Source: Sphingomonas radiodurans
GTDB lineage: Bacteria; Pseudomonadota; Alphaproteobacteria; Sphingomonadales; Sphingomonadaceae
Assembly: GCF_020866845.1 (NCBI RefSeq)
Contig: NZ_CP086594.1
Location: 868,001-932,000 of the forward strand
Direction of reading: 5' to 3'
Length of the DNA stretch: 64,000 nucleotides
Shown: positions 1-11,288 of the stretch, piece after piece
Numbering within the stretch: position 1 is the first letter of the stretch
How the letters are laid out: each line of letters starts with the position of its first letter
Program-made: the position numbers and the translations under genes
The notes under the pieces: model-generated
What the model was told of the DNA's origin: nothing
Database searches by the model: none
What the model saw: the letters and a program-made list of their open reading frames with translations, nothing else

Positions 1-309
1 CCCAGCGGCACCGCCGAGCGCGGCGATCGCGTGCCGATCCCGTTCACCGGCGCCGGGCTAGAGCGCGTGATCGGCCAGGATGCCGCGGCGCTGACCCGGC
101 TGTTCGGCACTCCCAACGCCGACGTCCGCGAAGGCACCGCCCGAAAGCTCCAGTTCCAGAGCCGCATCTGCGTGCTCGACACGTACCTTTATCTCAAGGG
201 CTCGGCCGAACCGCGCGTTACCTATGTCGATGCCCGGCAGGCCGATGGCAGCGCGATCGATCGCGCCAGCTGCGTCGCGGCGCTCACCCGCCGCGAAGGC
301 GGGAAATAG
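1..309 (+). CDS. Hypothetical protein, 3' part only
   Basis: The reading frame is open from the first base, so the start lies upstream of the window; about 102 residues are visible. There is an in-frame GTG at 31, but nothing marks it as the true start. The protein contains a [14 protein letters not shown] segment followed by a predicted beta-rich part with two cysteines, which looks like a small secreted or lipoprotein-type protein. I do not recognise a named domain. Its last 26 bases overlap the end of the convergent queG gene. Function unknown. Confidence 0.6.
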   Translation, partial: PSGTAERGDRVPIPFTGAGLERVIGQDAAALTRLFGTPNADVREGTARKLQFQSRICVLDTYLYLKGSAEPRVTYVDARQADGSAIDRASCVAALTRREGGK

Positions 310-1327
310 CCCAGCTCGCGGCTTCCGCAACGACCGGGTCGGGATCGTTCGCCAGCCGTTCGACCACCGGCAGCAACGCGACATCATCGCTGTTGCCGGC
401 GGCGATCAGGCAATTGCGCACCATCCGGTCGCGCCCGATACGCTTGATCGGGGATCCGGCGAACACTTGCCGAAAGTCCGCATCGTCCAGCGCGAGTAGA
501 TCGGCGAGCCGCGGCGCGGCCAGCTCCGCGCGCGCGGCAAAAGCCTGGTTCGCCCGCGCGGTGGCGGCAAATTTGTTCCACGGGCATACCGCCAGGCAAT
601 CGTCGCAGCCATAAATGCGGTTGCCGATCGCGGCGCGGAATTCTTGCGGGATCGGCCCGGCATGTTCGATCGTCAGATACGAGATACAGCGCCGCGCATC
701 GAGCCGGTACGGCGCCGGAAAGGCATCCGTCGGGCAAGCGCGCTGGCAGGCGTCGCACGATCCGCAGCTATCCCGCCCCGAGGCGTCAGGTATCAGATCG
801 AGCGTGGTGTAAATCGCGCCAAGGAACAGCCAGCTGCCATCGATGCGACTGACGAGGTTGGTGTGCTTGCCCTGCCAGCCCAGCCCGGCCGCTTCGGCCA
901 GCGGCTTTTCCATCACCGGCGCGGTATCGACGAACACTTTCAAGTCGCACGGCGCTTCGCTCACCAGCCAGCGGGCGAGCGCCTTCAGCGCCTTCTTCAC
1001 CACGTCGTGATAATCGGCGCCTTGCGCATAGGTCGAAATGCGCCCGATCGCCCCCTCCCCTGCCAGCCGCAGTGGATCCTCGGCCGGGGCGTAACTCATG
1101 CCGAGCGAGATCACGCTACGCACCTCGGGCCATAGCGCAGCCGGTGCTTCGCGATGATGCGCGCGTGCCTCCATCCAGATCATGTCGCCGTGGCATCCTT
1201 CGGCAAGCCACTTGCGCAGCCGCTCGCCCGCGCGCGGTGCGGCATCGGCGCGCGCGACCCCGCATGCTGCGAAGCCGAGCGCCGTCGCTTGCGCCTTCAG
1301 CTTCGCTTCGAGGTTGTCTTGCGCCAT
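284..1327 (-). CDS. queG: Epoxyqueuosine reductase QueG
   Basis: QueG carries out the last step of queuosine synthesis, reducing epoxyqueuosine in the wobble position of GUN tRNAs to queuosine. It uses cobalamin and two 4Fe-4S clusters in the cytoplasm. The 347-residue length is normal. Two cluster motifs are visible in the middle: [12 protein letters not shown] near residue 190-200 and [14 protein letters not shown] near 240-255. The segment [14 protein letters not shown] between them is typical of the family. The C-terminal [14 protein letters not shown] segment matches the HEAT-like tail. It is divergent from the ABC exporter at 1406, with a 78-base gap, and its 3' end overlaps the upstream partial gene. 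Confidence 0.96.
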   Translation of the reverse strand: MAQDNLEAKLKAQATALGFAACGVARADAAPRAGERLRKWLAEGCHGDMIWMEARAHHREAPAALWPEVRSVISLGMSYAPAEDPLRLAGEGAIGRISTYAQGADYHDVVKKALKALARWLVSEAPCDLKVFVDTAPVMEKPLAEAAGLGWQGKHTNLVSRIDGSWLFLGAIYTTLDLIPDASGRDSCGSCDACQRACPTDAFPAPYRLDARRCISYLTIEHAGPIPQEFRAAIGNRIYGCDDCLAVCPWNKFAATARANQAFAARAELAAPRLADLLALDDADFRQVFAGSPIKRIGRDRMVRNCLIAAGNSDDVALLPVVERLANDPDPVVAEAASWAISRLRGG

Positions 1328-1405
1328 CGCGGCCCGCTACCACGAGCGAGCGTGCGAAGGCACGTTCTGCGTTCTCCGTCCGGGCGAACCGATGCAACAA
1401 GGATA

Positions 1406-2326
1406 ATGTCGCTGTCCGAACCCGCCATCACCGCCACCGGCCTGGTGAAGCGCTTCGGCGACCGGCGCGTCGTCGACGGCGTCGACCTCGTCGTGCCGAG
1501 AGGCTCCGTATATGGCGTGCTCGGTCCTAACGGCGCGGGCAAGACGACGACGCTGCGGATGCTGCTCGGCATCATCGAGCCCGACAGCGGCAGCCGCACG
1601 TTGTTCGGCGCGAGCCACCCGCGTGAGGCGAGCGATCGCGTCGGCTATCTTCCCGAAGAACGCGGGCTCTATCCGGCGATGAAGGCACGTGAGGCAATCG
1701 CCTTCATGGGCGCGCTCCGGGGCCTGCCGTGGCGCGAGGGCCGCGCGCGGGCGGGCGAGCTGCTCGAAGCTGCCGGCATCGGCCATGCGACGGACCAGAA
1801 GATCCGCAAGCTCTCCAAGGGTATGGCCCAGCTCGTGCAGCTGCTCGGCTCGGTCGTCCATCAGCCTGATCTGCTGGTGCTCGACGAGCCGTTCTCTGGC
1901 CTAGATCCGGTCAATCAGGAACGGCTCGAAGCGCTGATCCTCGCCGAGCGTGATCGCGGCGCAACGATCTTGTTCTCCACCCACGTCATGGCGCACGCGC
2001 AGCGGCTGTGTGACCGGCTGGCGATCATCGCAGGCGGCAAGCGCCGCTTCGAGGGTACGGTGGACGAAGCGCGTGGCACACTCCCGCAGCAGGTCCATTA
2101 CGTGCCGCACTTCCCCGACGCGGATCTGCGCGCGCAGTTGCCTGCGGACGCGCAGTCCGAAGGCGACGGTTGGCGGTTCGAACTGCCGCGCGACGGGATC
2201 GAGGAATTGCTCAAGCGGCTGATCGACGCCGGATACGGCATTTCCGGCCTTTCGATCGAACGACCGGGGCTCCACGAGGCATTCGTGCGCATCGTCGGCC
2301 AGGCCTCAGCGGAGAAGGCCGCATGA
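1406..2326 (+). CDS. ABC transporter ATP-binding protein (NatA/DUF4162 type)
   Basis: This is the nucleotide-binding subunit of an ABC exporter. The Walker A motif GPNGAGKTT, the signature LSKGMAQ (a variant of LSGG) and the Walker B stretch LLVLDEPFSGLD are all present, followed by the switch histidine in FSTHVM. The last ~80 residues match the DUF4162 extension found in NatA-type subunits. I start it at ATG 1406 because an AAGGA site sits just upstream; the frame is open further back, but that part overlaps queG and is not conserved-looking. The stop overlaps the start of the permease gene by 4 bases, so the two are translationally coupled. Substrate unknown; 306 residues. Confidence 0.93.
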   Translation: MSLSEPAITATGLVKRFGDRRVVDGVDLVVPRGSVYGVLGPNGAGKTTTLRMLLGIIEPDSGSRTLFGASHPREASDRVGYLPEERGLYPAMKAREAIAFMGALRGLPWREGRARAGELLEAAGIGHATDQKIRKLSKGMAQLVQLLGSVVHQPDLLVLDEPFSGLDPVNQERLEALILAERDRGATILFSTHVMAHAQRLCDRLAIIAGGKRRFEGTVDEARGTLPQQVHYVPHFPDADLRAQLPADAQSEGDGWRFELPRDGIEELLKRLIDAGYGISGLSIERPGLHEAFVRIVGQASAEKAA

Positions 2327-3585
2327 GCGCCAAACCTAGCGGCAACATCCGCCGCCGCCTGCGCCAGACGATGACGATCGCGCGGCGCGATTTCATCGCG
2401 ACCGTCTTCACCCCGATATTTCTTCTATTCCTCTTTGCGCCCGTCATCATGGTATCGTTCGGTGCCGTCGGCGGGCTGGGCGCGGCGAGCGTCACGGCCG
2501 GATCGGCCGAGAAGGAACGGCTGGTGGTCATCGCCGCCGCACGCGAAGCATCGGCGCTGGTCACTGCTGATAAGGCACTACGCGGGCTGTTCGGGGCAGA
2601 AGCCCGTCCTCCCGAGCTCGAAATTCGCGCCCCGGCCGGCAACGTCGCAGTGCAGGCGCGCGCCGCGCTCGATTCGCGCGAGGTCGATGTCGAGGCAGTG
2701 ATGAGCGGGCCGCTTGAGGCGCCGCAGATCCTCTACGGCAAGAGCAGCCGCCCCGCGCGCTATCTCGCGACGCTTGCGGAACAGGCGCTGCGTATCGATC
2801 GCACCGGTCCGGCCCCGCTCAGTACCGCGACGCTCACCCGTACCACCCGCAGCGCGCCGTCGCTCGGCGGGCGCAACGCCTCGGCCTTTCTGGCGGTGTT
2901 CGGCATCTTCTTTCTCACGCTGTTCCTGTCCGGCCAGGTGGTCGGAACGATGGCGGAGGAGCGCAACAACAAGGTGATCGAGGTGCTCGCCGCGGCCGTT
3001 CCTTTGGAAAGCGTGTTCCTCGGCAAGTTGCTCGGCATGTTCGGCGTCGCCGTGCTCTTCGTCGCCTTTTGGGGCACCATCGCCAGCCAGATCGGCGCGC
3101 TGATTCCGGTAGGAACGAACCTGTCGGAGCTGACACCTGCGATTGGCTTCGGCCCCTTCGCGCTCCTATTCGCGGCATACTTCACCACCGCGTATCTGCT
3201 GCTCGGCTCGGTATTCCTCGGCGTCGGCGCGCAGGCTTCGACGATGCGCGAGATTCAGATGCTGTCGCTACCGATCACCATCCTGCAGGTCGGCATGTTC
3301 GCGCTCGCCTCCGGCGCCGCATCGAACCCTGACAGCTGGGTGGCGACCATCGCAGAGCTGTTCCCGCTCTCCTCGCCGTTCGCGATGGCGGGCCATGCGG
3401 CGAATTCGCCCGAGCTTTGGCCCCACATCGCGGCGCTCGCGTGGCAGCTGCTGTGGGTCGCGATCTTCATCATCGTGGGCGCGCGGCTGTTCCGTCGCGG
3501 CGTGCTCCAGTCCGACAGTCCGTCCAGCGCATGGAAGAGGCTGTTCAGCCGCACGCCGCGTCCAGTTGAACCCGCGACCTATTGA
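2323..3585 (+). CDS. ABC-2 type transporter permease (NatB-like)
   Basis: This is the membrane partner of the preceding ATPase (420 residues). It has one transmembrane helix near residues 25-50, a large extracytoplasmic domain to about residue 185, then five or six helices. The motif MAEERNNKVIEVLAAAVP, just after the second helix, is typical of ABC-2 permeases of the NatB/YhaP class. The family includes sodium and drug exporters; nothing in the sequence settles the substrate. The start overlaps the ATPase stop as ATGA. Its stop codon lies inside a 14-bp palindrome that precedes the P450 gene. Confidence 0.9.
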   Translation: MSAKPSGNIRRRLRQTMTIARRDFIATVFTPIFLLFLFAPVIMVSFGAVGGLGAASVTAGSAEKERLVVIAAAREASALVTADKALRGLFGAEARPPELEIRAPAGNVAVQARAALDSREVDVEAVMSGPLEAPQILYGKSSRPARYLATLAEQALRIDRTGPAPLSTATLTRTTRSAPSLGGRNASAFLAVFGIFFLTLFLSGQVVGTMAEERNNKVIEVLAAAVPLESVFLGKLLGMFGVAVLFVAFWGTIASQIGALIPVGTNLSELTPAIGFGPFALLFAAYFTTAYLLLGSVFLGVGAQASTMREIQMLSLPITILQVGMFALASGAASNPDSWVATIAELFPLSSPFAMAGHAANSPELWPHIAALAWQLLWVAIFIIVGARLFRRGVLQSDSPSSAWKRLFSRTPRPVEPATY

Positions 3586-3610
3586 CAAGATTGTCAGTTA
3601 GGTTTTCTCT
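3582..3610 (+). promoter_or_regulatory. Operator-like palindrome and TTGACA box upstream of the P450 gene
   Basis: TGACAAGATTGTCA (3583-3596) is a palindrome with 6-base arms and a 2-base centre. It coincides with a TTGACA -35-like hexamer at 3582-3587. A T-rich stretch about 15 bases downstream (TTTTCT at 3603) could be a weak -10 element. This spacing and symmetry resemble operators of TetR-family regulators. No regulator gene lies next to it, so the binding protein is unknown. The site also overlaps the stop codon of the upstream permease gene. Confidence 0.45.
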
Positions 3611-3639
3611 CGCAACCGAAAAGAAACGGGAGAGAGAAA

Positions 3640-4887
3640 ATGGCGACGCTTGCGAAGGACGCGTTTGAGGCCCCGACGGTCGATCCGCTCGACGTCAGCC
3701 GGTCGGAGCTTTATCTCAACGATACATGGCGTGAGCCCTTCATGCGGCTGCGGGCCGAAGCGCCGGTCCATTACGTGCGCGATTCGGAGTTTGGCCCCTA
3801 TTGGTCGGTCTCCACGTACAAGCCGATCGTCGAAGTGGAATCGCTCCCCGATCTCTTTTCGTCCGAAGCCGGTGGGATCACGCTCGCCAATTTCGAGATG
3901 GGCGATCCCAATGCGGTGAAGATGCCGATGTTCATCGCGCGCGATCGTCCGGTTCACACAGCACAGCGCCGCACCGTCGCGCCAGCCTTCACCCCATCCG
4001 AGATGACGCGCCTGTCCGCCGAAATCCGACACCGCACCGCGGAAGTACTCGACACCCTGCCATGGGGCGAGGAATTCGACTGGGTCGATACCGTTTCGAT
4101 CGAGCTGACCACCGGCATGCTTGCGATCCTGTTCGACTTCCCGTGGGAAGATCGCCGCAAGCTGACCTTCTGGTCGGACTGGGCCGGCGACATCGAGATC
4201 ATCAAGAACGAAGAATTGCGCCAGCAGCGACTGGTCCATTTGTTCGAATGCGGCACCTACTTCCGTCGGCTTTGGAACGAGCGGCTCGACAAACCGCGGC
4301 AGCCTGATCTCATCAGCATGATGGTCCATTCGGATGCGATGCGCGAAATGGACGATCACGAATTCCTCGGAAACCTGATCCTGCTGATCGTCGGCGGCAA
4401 CGATACGACGCGCAACACCATGTCGGGCCTCGCTTACGGCCTCGACAAATATGCCGACCAGCGGACCAAGTTAGAGGCCGATCCGTCCCTGATCCCCAAC
4501 GCCGTCAGCGAGATCATCCGCTGGCAGACCCCGCTCGCCCACATGCGCCGGACCGCGACCGCCGACACCGAACTGATGGGTCAGCAGATCAAGGCCGGTG
4601 ACAAGCTTGCGATGTGGTACATCTCGGGCAATCGCGACGAGAGCGTGTTTGGCGAGGACGCCGACAAGCTGATCGTCGACCGCCCCAATGCCCGCCGCCA
4701 CCTCGCGTTTGGCCACGGTATCCACCGCTGCGTCGGCGCTCGGCTTGCCGAATTGCAGATCGGTATTCTGCTCGAGGAAATGGCCAAGCGGCGGATGCGC
4801 GTGAACGTCACCGGAGAGCCCGAGCGCGTCGCGGCATGTTTTGTCCATGGTTATCGCAAGTTGCCGGTACAGCTCTCCAAGTATTGA
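3640..4887 (+). CDS. Cytochrome P450, CYP153-like
   Basis: This is a soluble bacterial P450 of 415 residues. The haem-binding loop FGHGIHRCVGARLAE has the cysteine ligand at residue 364; the I-helix carries GGNDTT at about 252-257 and the K-helix EIIR. The segments ARDRPVHTAQRRTVAPAF and FPWEDRRKLTFWSD are characteristic of CYP153 terminal alkane and fatty-acid hydroxylases. Such enzymes need ferredoxin and ferredoxin reductase, and neither is encoded nearby, so redox partners must come from elsewhere. A GGGAGAGA ribosome site precedes the ATG. The CYP153 assignment rests on recalled family patterns; other alphaproteobacterial CYPs are possible. Confidence 0.9.
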   Translation: MATLAKDAFEAPTVDPLDVSRSELYLNDTWREPFMRLRAEAPVHYVRDSEFGPYWSVSTYKPIVEVESLPDLFSSEAGGITLANFEMGDPNAVKMPMFIARDRPVHTAQRRTVAPAFTPSEMTRLSAEIRHRTAEVLDTLPWGEEFDWVDTVSIELTTGMLAILFDFPWEDRRKLTFWSDWAGDIEIIKNEELRQQRLVHLFECGTYFRRLWNERLDKPRQPDLISMMVHSDAMREMDDHEFLGNLILLIVGGNDTTRNTMSGLAYGLDKYADQRTKLEADPSLIPNAVSEIIRWQTPLAHMRRTATADTELMGQQIKAGDKLAMWYISGNRDESVFGEDADKLIVDRPNARRHLAFGHGIHRCVGARLAELQIGILLEEMAKRRMRVNVTGEPERVAACFVHGYRKLPVQLSKY

Positions 4888-4901
4888 ACCGCCTCATATA
4901 G

Positions 4902-4931
4902 ACGGCGGCGGGCCTTGCTCGCCGCCGTTTT
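4902..4931 (+). terminator. Rho-independent terminator after the P450 gene
   Basis: A 9-bp G/C-rich stem ACGGCGGCG / CGCCGCCGT with a 9-base loop is followed by TTTTG, 15 bases after the P450 stop codon. Confidence 0.75.
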
Positions 4932-4982
4932 GCGTTGTCGCCGGAACGCGCTATCTTGCTGTCGATCAAGCGGGGGCTTGCG

Positions 4983-6092
4983 ATGGCGGACGGGATCGAA
5001 GCGGGCGCGGATGTGGTGAGCGGCGGGCTGTTCGCCCGCGCGGTCGAGCGGCCAGCCGGTGAGGCGCACGCCCAGCATGATCACCCCAGCGCCTGCCTCA
5101 ATTGCGGGACTGCGCTGATCGGATCGCATTGCCATGCCTGCGGCCAGGCGGGCCATGTCCATCGTACCGCAGGCGCCATCTTCCACGATATAGCGCATGG
5201 CGTGTTCCACTTCGAAGGCAAGGCGTGGCACACGCTGCCGATGCTGATCCGCCGCCCTGGCGAGTTGACGCGGCGTTACATCGATGGCGAGCGGGCGCGC
5301 TTCGTATCTCCGCTCGCCTTGTTCCTGTTCACGGTCTTCCTGATGTTTGCGATCGTCGCGAACTTGCCGGGCTGGGACATCGTCGGTGGCGATTTCCTCA
5401 AATCCGGGGTCAGCGGTGGGCTCACCGAAGCGCGCGCTAAGGTTACCGAGGAACGCAAGCGCGCCGAGACGCAAGTGACGGACCTTACGACGGACCTGCG
5501 CGAAGAGCGTGCGGAAGCCGAGCCCGATGCAGAGCGCATTGCTAGCCTCGAACGACGCCTCAAGGTCGCGACCGAGGCCCGACGCGATCTAGGCGAGGCG
5601 GAGAAGCGGTTGCCGATCACCGATGCGCTCGACAAGAGGGAGGGGCCCGCCACCACCGACGAGCAATGGCTTGAGGACAAAGTCCGGACCGCCCGGGAGA
5701 ATCCCAAGCTCCTGTTCTACAAGATGAAGACGTCGGCGTACAAATACAGCTGGGCGCTCATCCCACTCTCGATCCCGTTCCTGTGGCTGCTGTTCCCGTT
5801 CAACCGCAAGTTCGGGCTCTACGACCATGCGGTCTTCACCACTTATTCGCTGACCTTCATGTCGCTGCTGACGATCGTCCTGGCGATCCTCAGCACGATC
5901 GGCGTTCCCAGCCCGGCGCTGTTTTTCGCTGGCACACTCTTGCCCCCGATCCACATCTACAAGCAGATGCGCGGCATCTACAGTCTAGGGCGGCCAAGCG
6001 CGCTGATCCGCACGATCCTGCTGACATGGTTGATCATCACAATGATCATCCCGGCGTTCGTGCTGCTGCTGCTTTACCTCGGCCTCGCCTAG
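4983..6092 (+). CDS. DUF3667 family membrane protein with inserted coiled coil
   Basis: The N-terminal part holds a zinc-ribbon-like pair CxxC-x7-CxxC (CLNCGTALIGSHCHACGQ), then the HFEGKAWHTLPMLIRRPGEL segment typical of DUF3667. A first transmembrane helix follows near residues 115-135. Residues about 150-240 are highly charged and heptad-like (many E, R and K), a likely coiled coil. Four hydrophobic helices follow in the C-terminal third. I start at ATG 4983; an upstream in-frame TTG at 4935 is less likely. Function is unknown for the family; the layout suggests a membrane scaffold with a cytoplasmic zinc-binding head. Confidence 0.8.
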   Translation: MADGIEAGADVVSGGLFARAVERPAGEAHAQHDHPSACLNCGTALIGSHCHACGQAGHVHRTAGAIFHDIAHGVFHFEGKAWHTLPMLIRRPGELTRRYIDGERARFVSPLALFLFTVFLMFAIVANLPGWDIVGGDFLKSGVSGGLTEARAKVTEERKRAETQVTDLTTDLREERAEAEPDAERIASLERRLKVATEARRDLGEAEKRLPITDALDKREGPATTDEQWLEDKVRTARENPKLLFYKMKTSAYKYSWALIPLSIPFLWLLFPFNRKFGLYDHAVFTTYSLTFMSLLTIVLAILSTIGVPSPALFFAGTLLPPIHIYKQMRGIYSLGRPSALIRTILLTWLIITMIIPAFVLLLLYLGLA

Positions 6093-6240
6093 AGCCGGGC
6101 GGTTCGCGACGCGAATGTTGAGGAAGTTGAGGCGCTGGTGCGTTTCGATTCAACATACGCGACCCTCCTATCATGGCGGTGAACCATGCCATGGGTCGGG
6201 CGCTGTAGGACAGGATCGGTGGTGAATGGCTTACACGTTA

Positions 6241-6270
6241 CCGCCATCCCCGCGGAGGCGGGAATGGCGG
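6241..6270. repeat. REP-like palindrome
   Basis: An imperfect inverted repeat pairs CCGCCATCCCCGC with GCGGGAATGGCGG around a 4-base centre. It lies in the 221-base gap between the DUF3667 gene and ftsH, which otherwise shows no gene. Translated, it gives the IPASAGM peptide that often appears in false ORFs of this group. Confidence 0.6.
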
Positions 6271-6313
6271 CAAACGGCGTCACAATCGATGTAGGAGCCT
6301 AGCTTAGACCTGC

Positions 6314-8284
<1,971 letters not shown>

Positions 8285-8358
8285 GCGCTACCTCTCAACA
8301 CCTGCAATGTAAGCTGCGCGAGGTTAATGGCAATGGAACGGTGCAGCGAATTCGCCGG

Positions 8359-9363
8359 TCAGTGTGATCGACGCGGCGGGGCTCTCCGGAACGTCCAACC
8401 ATGGTCCTGCTGGACGATCATCACGCCGCCGATCGTACTCGTGCGGCACGCTGCCAGCGCGTCGAGAACCGCCTCGACATTCGACCCGTCGCCGAACGGC
8501 GGCAGCACGATTCCCAGCGTCCGACGCGTGTCTGCTATCGCCATGCGCACGAGGCGCCGCTGCAACTCACGCCAAAGATCGTGGAGCACGAACGGGCGAT
8601 CGGGGCCGTGCCAGCGATCTTCCCACAAGGTCGCCACTTGGCCGCTCAGCACTTCCTCCGCCTCGCCGAGATATAGCGCCGAGGCGGCGAGCGCGACCGG
8701 GTCGAGCGCGGGGGTAGCGGCGAGCATCGCGCGGATGCGCGTGCGATCGTGGCGCGTATCCTCGTTCGACGGATCGTCGACGAACGGCAGCCCGCTGGCC
8801 GACACGATCGCGCGCAGATCGCCGCGACGCCAGCCCAGCAATGGACGCAGCACCACGATCGCCCCCTCGTATCGCCAGGGACGGATCGCGGCGAGCCCGG
8901 CAATCCCCGATGCTCGGTTGAGCCGCATAAGCAACGTTTCGGCCTGATCGTCGGCGTGATGCGCCGTGAGCAAAGCGCTGGTGCCTTCCGACACCGCCCA
9001 TGCGACCAGCCCGCCATAGCGCGAAACGCGTGCCCGCGCTTGAATGCTACTGCCCGTAATATCCTCCGCGGGGACGAGCGTTCGATGCGGTACGTCGATC
9101 GATGCGCATGCCGCGGCGACCATCTGTGCCTCGTCCGCCGAGCGATCGCGAAGCTGGTGATCGAACGTCGCCGCGATCACCCGGCCAGGGTAGGCCGCCG
9201 CGGCGAGCGCGAGCATCGCCATACTGTCCGGTCCGCCCGATACGGCAAGCGCTAGTCGAGTGTCTGGCGCGAGTTTGCCGCCGTCATAGGCACGATCGAT
9301 CAGTCGCTCGACATCGCGCCGAAACCGCTCGACGTCGGCGGCGTCCGGCGCTGTGTCGGACAC
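8359..9363 (-). CDS. tilS: tRNA(Ile)-lysidine synthase TilS
   Basis: TilS ligates lysine to C34 of the CAU-anticodon tRNA-Ile, changing its identity to read AUA. The PP-loop motif SGGPDS sits at about residues 44-49 within LALAVSGGPDS. TAHHADDQAETLLMRLNR around residue 140 is the conserved ATP/tRNA segment. At 334 residues it is of the shorter type, lacking the extended C-terminal domain. The start is GTG, and no ATG lies before the PP-loop. It sits between cpoB (31-base gap) and ftsH and is probably cotranscribed with both. Confidence 0.95.
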   Translation of the reverse strand: MSDTAPDAADVERFRRDVERLIDRAYDGGKLAPDTRLALAVSGGPDSMAMLALAAAAYPGRVIAATFDHQLRDRSADEAQMVAAACASIDVPHRTLVPAEDITGSSIQARARVSRYGGLVAWAVSEGTSALLTAHHADDQAETLLMRLNRASGIAGLAAIRPWRYEGAIVVLRPLLGWRRGDLRAIVSASGLPFVDDPSNEDTRHDRTRIRAMLAATPALDPVALAASALYLGEAEEVLSGQVATLWEDRWHGPDRPFVLHDLWRELQRRLVRMAIADTRRTLGIVLPPFGDGSNVEAVLDALAACRTSTIGGVMIVQQDHGWTFRRAPPRRSH

Positions 9364-9393
9364 TTTATCTGCCGGAAGCCGAGGCCGGCGCCG

Positions 9394-10326
9394 TCACTTG
9401 CACTTGGCGGACGTGCGCGCACGACCGACATCGTCCTTCATGCCCTGCCCGATCTTGTCGCCATAGACGTCGATCAGCTCGCCATAGACCTTGCATGCGT
9501 CCGCCGGCTTGTTGAGCTTCAGCAATGCCTGGCCAAGATAATAAAGGCTCTCGGGCGCCCGCTCGCCATCGGGCATCTTCTTGTAATTGTCGTAGAAAGC
9601 GATCGACGCGAGGCTCGGCTTGCCATCGTCGAGATAGGTGCGGCCGAGCAGGTTCTGCGCATAGCTCGCGCGGCGCGAGCGCGGATAGGCGGCAGCCACC
9701 TTCTTCAGCTGCTCCGCCGCCGCGGCATAGCGCTTGGCCGCCCACAGCCGATAGCCGTAGATATATTCGTCCTCGTCGGGCTGCCCGGTTGAAGGCTTTT
9801 CGATTCCGCCGCCGGCCGGGCTCGCCGCAGGCGCGGTGTCGCCCAGTTGCGCCTCAAGGCTTCCCGACGGCCGCGTGACGGGCCGCGTCGTCGCCGGCAC
9901 GCTCGAACGCGGCGGCGGCGGCACGACCGGACCGGCATCGTCGCCGCCGACGGGCGCGGCCGCGCCGCTGCCGATCCGTGCATCGGTCGATTTCTTGTAC
10001 GCGTTGAACTGCTCTTCGAACTGGCGCAGGCGATATTGCGTTTGCTCGATCTGCCCGGTCATCGAGGCGATCTGCGCTTCAAGCGATGAAACTCGCTGAG
10101 TCAGATCGTCCACGGCGCTCGACGACGGCGCACCGATTTCCTGCCGCGGCGTTTCGGCCGGGCGTACCTGCGGCTCGAGATAAGCACCGGCGCCACCGGG
10201 GAACACCTTGCGCTGTACGGCACGCATCTCGCTTTCGAGCTTGCCGACACGGCCATCGAGCCCGGTTTGTGCGAATGCCGGCGTCGCCACGCCGGCCAAC
10301 ATGAAGGCGATCAGGAACCTACGCAT
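9394..10326 (-). CDS. cpoB: Tol-Pal system protein CpoB/YbgF
   Basis: CpoB is a periplasmic protein that links Tol-Pal function to cell-wall synthesis at division. The 310-residue protein has a signal peptide ending AFAQ near residue 20. A coiled-coil segment of about 100 residues follows, with two predicted helices around QRVSSLEAQIASMTGQIEQ, then a proline/glycine-rich linker. The C-terminal part is made of TPR-like repeats starting at DEDEYIYGYRLW. A G-rich ribosome site precedes the ATG. The other tol-pal genes are not in the window. Confidence 0.9.
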   Translation of the reverse strand: MRRFLIAFMLAGVATPAFAQTGLDGRVGKLESEMRAVQRKVFPGGAGAYLEPQVRPAETPRQEIGAPSSSAVDDLTQRVSSLEAQIASMTGQIEQTQYRLRQFEEQFNAYKKSTDARIGSGAAAPVGGDDAGPVVPPPPRSSVPATTRPVTRPSGSLEAQLGDTAPAASPAGGGIEKPSTGQPDEDEYIYGYRLWAAKRYAAAAEQLKKVAAAYPRSRRASYAQNLLGRTYLDDGKPSLASIAFYDNYKKMPDGERAPESLYYLGQALLKLNKPADACKVYGELIDVYGDKIGQGMKDDVGRARTSAKCK

Positions 10327-10388
10327 CTACGACCCCCCGGCGCTACTAGCCAAAAGCTATAGCTAACTTTGCGTTGCTGTCGCCAGCC

Positions 10389-11288
10389 TTAAGGGCGAGC
10401 CGCATCGCGACGGTCGGCGGATGCGTCCGCGCCAGGCGCACCGGCGAACGCGGGCGGCACCGCAGTGTCTGTCCGCTGCGTGGCGGCAACCGGCGCGGCG
10501 GCGGGCGTGGGCTGACCGTTGACCTTCGCGGCGAGTGCCGCCGCGCCGACCGGCACGTCCTTGATCGCCCGTTCCCCAGTGCCAAGCGGCGGGAGCATCG
10601 ATCCGTTCAGCGTCACCTGCAATTTGTCCGGCCGGCCGACGTTGATCATCGGGTTATTCGCGCCCGGCGGCACGTCGAACCGCTCGCCCGGCTTCATCGT
10701 GCCGAGATACAGCGTCTCGTTCGCAGCGTCATACACCCGGGCCCACACCTCGTCGGTTGCGGTCAGCGTAACCTGGCCGGTCGCCGACAGCGCCGGTGCG
10801 GCTGACGGCTGGGCGGCGGGGACAGCCACTGCGACCGATGGCGTCACGTCCGGCGCGCTACCCTCACTGCGGATCAATCCGGTCGCAAACCACAGGATCG
10901 CCAGTACGACGATCGCAAGCCCAAGCCCGGCCGCCGCGATCACCAGCCCGCGGCTGGGCACGCGCGTCGGATCGGCGATCTCGTACGGCTGATATTGCGG
11001 CTTTTCGCGCGGCGTCTTCAACGCCTCGACCCGCGCATCGCGAGCCATCACCACTTCGTCTTCGCCAACCGCACGCGCATAGGCCCGCACGAATCCGACC
11101 GCATAGGTCGGGGATGGCAACAGGCTGTAATTGGAGCCTTCGATCGCTTCCAGGTGGCGCAGTGGCACGCGGGTGCGCGCGCCGATCTCCGCAAGCGTCA
11201 TGCCCTGCCGCTCACGTGCCGCACGCAGCCTGTCGCCAACGGGTTGTGGAAAGAGCGTCGCGTTGTCGCCGCGCTCGGCCTCAGTCAT
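10389..11288 (-). CDS. RodZ-like helix-turn-helix membrane protein (DUF4115)
   Basis: The N-terminal ~70 residues form a HTH_25 domain (LRAARERQGMTLAEIGART). A single transmembrane helix near residues 140-165 follows. The C-terminal periplasmic domain matches DUF4115 (ATDEVWARVYDA ... GERFDVP). This order is that of RodZ, which tethers MreB to the membrane in rod-shaped cells. I prefer ATG 11288, which has a GGAGA site, over the in-frame GTG at 11339. It lies 63 bases upstream of cpoB on the same strand. In alphaproteobacteria such proteins vary, so RodZ function is inferred. Confidence 0.85.
   Translation of the reverse strand: MTEAERGDNATLFPQPVGDRLRAARERQGMTLAEIGARTRVPLRHLEAIEGSNYSLLPSPTYAVGFVRAYARAVGEDEVVMARDARVEALKTPREKPQYQPYEIADPTRVPSRGLVIAAAGLGLAIVVLAILWFATGLIRSEGSAPDVTPSVAVAVPAAQPSAAPALSATGQVTLTATDEVWARVYDAANETLYLGTMKPGERFDVPPGANNPMINVGRPDKLQVTLNGSMLPPLGTGERAIKDVPVGAAALAAKVNGQPTPAAAPVAATQRTDTAVPPAFAGAPGADASADRRDAARP

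Noticed and set aside
6089..6283. Minus-strand 64-residue ORF
   Set aside because: It is built on the REP-like palindrome (IPASAGM) and has no ribosome site.
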